Source: Streptomyces pinistramenti (lineage in GTDB: Bacteria; Actinomycetota; Actinomycetes; Streptomycetales; Streptomycetaceae). From it: a stretch of DNA of 64,000 nucleotides. Position 1 is the stretch's first letter; every line of letters begins with the position of its first letter. Of the stretch, positions 60,250 to 64,000 are shown in pieces. Position numbers and translations under genes: made by a program. The DNA lies in assembly GCF_020564935.1 (NCBI RefSeq), contig NZ_JAJCXB010000007.1:1-64000 (forward strand). Reading direction: 5' to 3'. The notes below the pieces were generated by a model, which was not told the origin of the DNA, searched no databases, and saw nothing but the letters and a program-made list of their open reading frames with translations.

Positions 60250-60332
60250 GAGAAAGAGTGTAGTGACTAAAAAAATATCGCGGCTAAAATTTTGGCCACG
60301 GGGGTGCGAGTGGTGCGGAAGGTGCGACGGAA
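60250..60332. promoter_or_regulatory. Divergent promoter/operator between flavin hydroxylase and TetR gene
   Basis: The spacer is exceptionally AT-rich. It has a near-perfect 16-bp palindrome GGCTAAAATTTTGGCC (60282-60297) and a short palindrome TAGTGACTA (60261-60269). TAAAAT (60285-60290) with GTGACT 16 nt upstream (60263-60268) fits a -10/-35 pair for tetR. On the other strand TACACT (60262-60257) fits the hydroxylase -10. The long palindrome overlaps the tetR -10, the position expected of an autorepressor operator. Confidence 0.6.
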
Positions 60333-61007
60333 GTGAACGGTGCGGGAGTTGGCGCGGTGGGCGAGGGTGCCGGGGATGCGGGTGAGGAGGGGCTCACCCT
60401 GCGCGAGCGCAAGAAGTGGCGGACCCGGCAGCGGATCTCCGGCGAGGCGACCAGGCTCTTCATCGAGCGCGGCTTCGACCGCGTCACCGTCGCCGAGATC
60501 GCCCGCGCCGCCGAGGTCTCCACGATGACGGTCTTCAACTACTTCCCCCGTAAAGAAGATCTCTTCCTCGACCGGATCCCCGAAGCCAGGGAACTGCTCG
60601 TCCGCGCGGTCCGTGAGCGCGGCACGGACGAGACGCCGCTCGGCGCGCTGCGGCGGCTCGGGCGGGATCTGGTGGCGGCGCGGCATCCGCTGGCGGGGGT
60701 GGGGGAGGACTTCGCGCACTTCTGGCGGACCGTGGCCGAGTCCCCGGCGCTGCGGGCGCGCGGGCGCGCGGCCGTCGAGGAGATCGAGGGCCTGCTCGCC
60801 GTGGAGCTGGCGCGGGCGGGCGGTGCCGGTGGCCCGGAGTCCCGGCTGGCCGCCGCGCTGATCGTGGCCGGGTGGCGTGCCGTCTACGCGGAGGTGGTGG
60901 GCAGGCAGCTCGACGGTGACCCGGTGGACGCGGTGGCCGTTGAGTATGCGGAGACGCTGGAGCGGACCTTCGATGCGCTGGAGCGGGCGCTCCCCGTCCT
61001 GCGGTGA
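60333..61007 (+). CDS. TetR-family transcriptional regulator
   Basis: 224 residues from GTG 60333, with GGAAGG about 8 nt upstream. The first 22 residues are Gly/Ala-rich. The helix-turn-helix follows: RQRISGEATRLFIERGFDRVTVAEIARAAEVSTMTVFNYFPRKEDLF (about 33-79). The all-helical ligand domain has no recognised subtype. It is divergent from the flavin hydroxylase and is probably its repressor, with the drug or metabolite substrate as inducer, as known for Rox-type and other hydroxylase/TetR pairs. Confidence 0.9.
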   Translation: MNGAGVGAVGEGAGDAGEEGLTLRERKKWRTRQRISGEATRLFIERGFDRVTVAEIARAAEVSTMTVFNYFPRKEDLFLDRIPEARELLVRAVRERGTDETPLGALRRLGRDLVAARHPLAGVGEDFAHFWRTVAESPALRARGRAAVEEIEGLLAVELARAGGAGGPESRLAAALIVAGWRAVYAEVVGRQLDGDPVDAVAVEYAETLERTFDALERALPVLR

Positions 61008-61299
61008 GAGGAAACGGCGGCCAACGGTGCTGACCTGCGGGGGAGTGGCGAGGGGTGAGGCCGGGGCGGCGCCGGGAAGGATCCGGCGTCGCCACACGTT
61101 TGAGTGAAGCGGGCAGACGTCCGCCGTAAATCGAATGCGCGTGCTATAGGCTCGTGTGTGGCATCACTAAGACAGTGCCGTGGCGGTCCCCATACCCTGG
61201 GGCAGGGGCTCCGCTCCGCTCCGCCACCTCTGCTCATCCACCGAGCGGCGGATGCGATCTCCGCGGCTCCCGCCCCCCTCCAGAAAGGTGCCGACCGGC
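61008..61299 (+). promoter_or_regulatory. uvrA upstream region with a weak SOS-like element
   Basis: 292 bp holding no gene. TCGAATGCGCGTGCTA (61131-61146) is a degenerate match to the actinobacterial LexA box TCGAAC-N4-GTTCGA (9 of 12 positions), and TATAGG/TAGGCT overlaps its end as a possible -10. LexA control of uvrA is known in other actinobacteria, but the match here is weak and no clear -35 is seen. The RecA-NDp motif present before uvrB is absent. Confidence 0.35.
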
Positions 61300-64000
61300 G
61301 TGGCCGACCGTCTCATCGTTCGTGGCGCTCGCGAGCACAACCTCCGCAACGTCTCGCTCGACCTCCCCCGCGACTCCCTCATCGTCTTCACGGGGCTCTC
61401 CGGGTCGGGCAAGTCCTCGCTCGCCTTCGACACGATCTTCGCCGAGGGGCAGCGGCGCTATGTCGAGTCGCTCTCCTCCTACGCCCGGCAGTTCCTCGGG
61501 CAGATGGACAAGCCCGATGTGGACTTCATCGAGGGCCTGTCCCCCGCGGTCTCGATCGACCAGAAGTCGACGTCCCGCAACCCGCGTTCCACGGTCGGCA
61601 CGATCACCGAGGTCTACGACTACCTCCGGCTGCTCTTCGCGCGCATCGGCAAGCCGCACTGCCCCGAGTGCGGCCGCCCCATCGCCCGGCAGTCGCCGCA
61701 GGCCATCGTCGACAAGGTGCTCGAACTGCCCGAGGGCAGCCGCTTCCAGGTGCTCTCCCCGCTGGTACGGGAGCGCAAGGGCGAGTTCGTCGACCTCTTC
61801 TCCGACCTCCAGACCAAGGGCTACAGCAGGGCGCGGGTCGACGGCGAGACGATCCAGCTCTCCGAGCCGCCGAAGCTGAAGAAGCAGGAGAAGCACACCA
61901 TCGAGGTGGTCGTCGACCGCCTCACGGTCAAGGACAGCGCCAAGCGCCGGCTGACCGACTCCGTGGAGACCGCGCTCGGGCTCTCCGGCGGCATGGTCAT
62001 CCTCGACTTCGTCGACCTGGACGCGGACGACCCGCAGCGCGAGCGGATGTACTCCGAGCATCTGTACTGCGCCTACGACGACCTCTCGTTCGAGGAACTG
62101 GAGCCCCGCTCCTTCTCGTTCAACTCGCCCTTCGGCGCCTGCCCGGACTGCACCGGCATCGGCACCCGCATGGAGGTCGACCCCGACCTGATCATCCCCG
62201 ACGAGGACAGGTCGCTCGACGAGGGCGCGATCCACCCCTGGTCGCACGGCCACACCAAGGACTACTTCGGCCGCCTGGTCGGCGCCCTCGCCGACGCGCT
62301 CGGCTTCCGTACGGACATCCCGTGGGCCGGGCTGCCGCAGCGCGCCAAGAAGGCGCTGCTGCACGGCCACCGGACCCAGATCGAGGTCCGCTACCGCAAC
62401 CGCTACGGCCGCGAGCGGGCCTACACCACCCCGTTCGAGGGCGCCGTGCCGTTCATCAAGCGGCGGCACAGCGAGGCGGAGAGCGACAGCAGCCGGGAGC
62501 GCTTCGAGGGCTACATGCGCGAGGTGCCCTGCCCGACCTGCGAGGGCACCCGCCTCAAGCCCATCGTGCTCGCGGTCACGGTCCAGGAGAAGTCGATCGC
62601 CGAGGTCTCGGCCATGTCGATCAGCGACTGTGCCGACTTCCTGCGGGACATGAAGCTCAACGCCCGCGAGAAGAAGATCGCCGAACGCGTCCTCAAGGAG
62701 GTCAACGAGCGGCTGAAGTTCCTGGTCGACGTCGGCCTCGACTACCTCTCGCTGAACCGCGCGGCGGGCACGCTCTCCGGTGGCGAGGCCCAGCGCATCC
62801 GGCTCGCCACCCAGATCGGCTCCGGCCTGGTGGGCGTCCTGTACGTCCTGGACGAGCCGTCGATCGGGCTGCACCAGCGCGACAACCACCGGCTGATCGA
62901 GACCCTGGTGCGCCTGCGCGACATGGGCAACACCCTGATCGTGGTGGAGCACGACGAGGACACCATCAAGGTCGCGGACTGGGTGGTGGACATCGGCCCC
63001 GGCGCCGGCGAGCACGGCGGCAAGGTCGTGCACAGCGGCCCGATGAAGGAGCTGCTGACCAACAAGGAGTCGATCACCGGCCAGTACCTGTCGGGCAAGA
63101 GGGCCATCGCGACGCCGGAGATCCGCCGGCCCGCCGACCCCGCCAGGCAGCTGACGGTGCACGGCGCGAAGGAGAACAACCTCCAGGACATCGACGCCTC
63201 CTTCCCGCTCGGCGTGCTGACCGCCGTCACCGGTGTCTCCGGCTCCGGCAAGTCGACGCTGGTCAACGACATCCTCTACACGCACCTGGCACGCGAGCTG
63301 AACGGCGCCAAGTCCGTGCCGGGCCGGCACACCCGGGTGAACGGCGACGACCTGGTCGACAAGGTCGTCCACGTCGACCAGTCGCCGATCGGCCGGACGC
63401 CGCGCTCCAACCCGGCCACCTACACCGGCGTCTTCGACCACGTCCGCAGGCTGTTCGCGGAGACGATGGAGGCCAAGGTCCGCGGCTATCTGCCGGGGCG
63501 CTTCTCCTTCAACGTCAAGGGCGGCCGCTGCGAGAACTGCTCGGGCGACGGCACGATCAAGATCGAGATGAACTTCCTGCCGGACGTGTACGTCCCGTGC
63601 GAGGTCTGCCACGGCGCGCGCTACAACCGCGAGACGCTGGAGGTGCACTACAAGGGCAAGTCCATCGCCGAGGTGCTGGACATGCCCATCGAAGAGGCGC
63701 TGGACTTCTTCGAGGCGGTACCCACCATCTCCCGTCACCTCAAGACGCTCCACGAGGTCGGCCTCGGCTATGTCCGTCTGGGGCAGTCCGCACCGACCCT
63801 CTCCGGCGGTGAGGCGCAACGCGTCAAACTGGCAAGCGAGTTGCAGAAGCGCTCCACCGGGCGGACGGTCTACGTCCTGGACGAGCCGACCACCGGCCTG
63901 CACTTCGACGACATCAGCAAGCTGATCAAGGTGCTGTCGGGGCTGGTCGACAAGGGCAACTCGGTGATCGTCATCGAGCACAACCTCGACGTGATCAAGA
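61300..64000 (+). CDS. uvrA: UvrABC excinuclease subunit A, 3' truncated by window
   Basis: 900 codons are visible from GTG 61300 with no stop, so the last 100 or so residues lie beyond the window. First Walker [10 protein letters not shown] (32-40), the zinc-binding [11 protein letters not shown] region, CPDCTGIGT, signature [19 protein letters not shown], Walker [16 protein letters not shown], second Walker [20 protein letters not shown] with CEVCHGARY, second signature [16 protein letters not shown] and Walker [16 protein letters not shown] are intact. It is the damage-recognition ATPase of nucleotide excision repair and loads UvrB. Because it has no stop inside the window it is easily missed; the long frames antisense to it are artefacts. 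Confidence 0.97.
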   Translation, partial: MADRLIVRGAREHNLRNVSLDLPRDSLIVFTGLSGSGKSSLAFDTIFAEGQRRYVESLSSYARQFLGQMDKPDVDFIEGLSPAVSIDQKSTSRNPRSTVGTITEVYDYLRLLFARIGKPHCPECGRPIARQSPQAIVDKVLELPEGSRFQVLSPLVRERKGEFVDLFSDLQTKGYSRARVDGETIQLSEPPKLKKQEKHTIEVVVDRLTVKDSAKRRLTDSVETALGLSGGMVILDFVDLDADDPQRERMYSEHLYCAYDDLSFEELEPRSFSFNSPFGACPDCTGIGTRMEVDPDLIIPDEDRSLDEGAIHPWSHGHTKDYFGRLVGALADALGFRTDIPWAGLPQRAKKALLHGHRTQIEVRYRNRYGRERAYTTPFEGAVPFIKRRHSEAESDSSRERFEGYMREVPCPTCEGTRLKPIVLAVTVQEKSIAEVSAMSISDCADFLRDMKLNAREKKIAERVLKEVNERLKFLVDVGLDYLSLNRAAGTLSGGEAQRIRLATQIGSGLVGVLYVLDEPSIGLHQRDNHRLIETLVRLRDMGNTLIVVEHDEDTIKVADWVVDIGPGAGEHGGKVVHSGPMKELLTNKESITGQYLSGKRAIATPEIRRPADPARQLTVHGAKENNLQDIDASFPLGVLTAVTGVSGSGKSTLVNDILYTHLARELNGAKSVPGRHTRVNGDDLVDKVVHVDQSPIGRTPRSNPATYTGVFDHVRRLFAETMEAKVRGYLPGRFSFNVKGGRCENCSGDGTIKIEMNFLPDVYVPCEVCHGARYNRETLEVHYKGKSIAEVLDMPIEEALDFFEAVPTISRHLKTLHEVGLGYVRLGQSAPTLSGGEAQRVKLASELQKRSTGRTVYVLDEPTTGLHFDDISKLIKVLSGLVDKGNSVIVIEHNLDVIK

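Noticed and set aside
61104..63981. Two ~900-codon frames over the uvrA region, one on each strand
   Set aside because: The true uvrA frame shows every ABC and zinc motif but has no stop in the window; these two are out-of-frame or antisense shadows.

Overview
The window is chromosomal DNA of a Streptomyces (or very close actinomycete). The evidence is very high GC with strong third-position GC bias, many GTG starts and leaderless genes, mycothiol-type enzymes, and family types largely confined to streptomycetes (SPW_0924, DUF3068, DUF6343). From memory, the backbone order pyk – ANTAR regulator – polA – rpsA – coaE – uvrB – uvrA follows the conserved core of the S. coelicolor chromosome (about SCO2014 down to SCO1958). 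I could run no search, so family names rest on motif recognition.

Layout. 0–4.1 kb: tail of a SIMPL-domain gene, pyk, a low-GC LAGLIDADG-type gene beside tRNA-Leu(CAA), and a PdtaR-like response regulator. 4.1–19.3 kb: thioesterase, YdeP-type molybdopterin oxidoreductase, polA, a PPOX protein, DUF4184, a secreted transglycosylase, the SPW_0924/DUF3068 pair, an unknown gene with a DNA-damage promoter, hrpB and a methyltransferase. 19.4–26.8 kb: rpsA with a consensus promoter, a secreted beta-helix protein, PAC2, coaE, cupin, CatB/Vat acetyltransferase, TPR protein and DUF6343. 26.8–50 kb is more accessory: a UvrD-like helicase, an overlapping SNF2–SWIM–helicase-associated operon, an NB-ARC/TPR STAND protein, a GT-B-like protein behind a 7-bp tandem array, FAD monooxygenase/quinone oxidoreductase/IclR genes, a small helical protein, a uridine-kinase-like protein, a WGR beta-propeller protein, a PemK/MazF toxin without partner, DUF1697, ogt and GDPD. 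50–64 kb: uvrB, a TerD–TerD-like–TerC module with a probable manganese (yybP-ykoY) riboswitch, MBL hydrolase, a maleylpyruvate isomerase-family protein, a rifampicin-monooxygenase-like flavoprotein with divergent TetR regulator, and uvrA (cut off by the window end).

Two cross-cutting themes stand out. First, the motif TTGTC[AG]GTG-N8-TANNNT (RecA-NDp/PafBC-type DNA-damage promoter) or a one-mismatch version of it lies before polA, ogt, uvrB, a WGR-domain gene, an uncharacterised 212-residue gene and, more weakly, the SNF2 operon. Four of these promoters end 6–7 nt before the start codon, predicting leaderless damage-induced mRNAs. Second, the STAND protein (N-terminus) and a 145-residue helical protein 7 kb away (C-terminus) share a short Gly/Val/Gln motif with a V/I-Q-A-G core resembling bacterial amyloid-signalling (RHIM-like) motifs. 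That is the arrangement expected of an NLR-like sensor and a membrane-active or cell-death effector.
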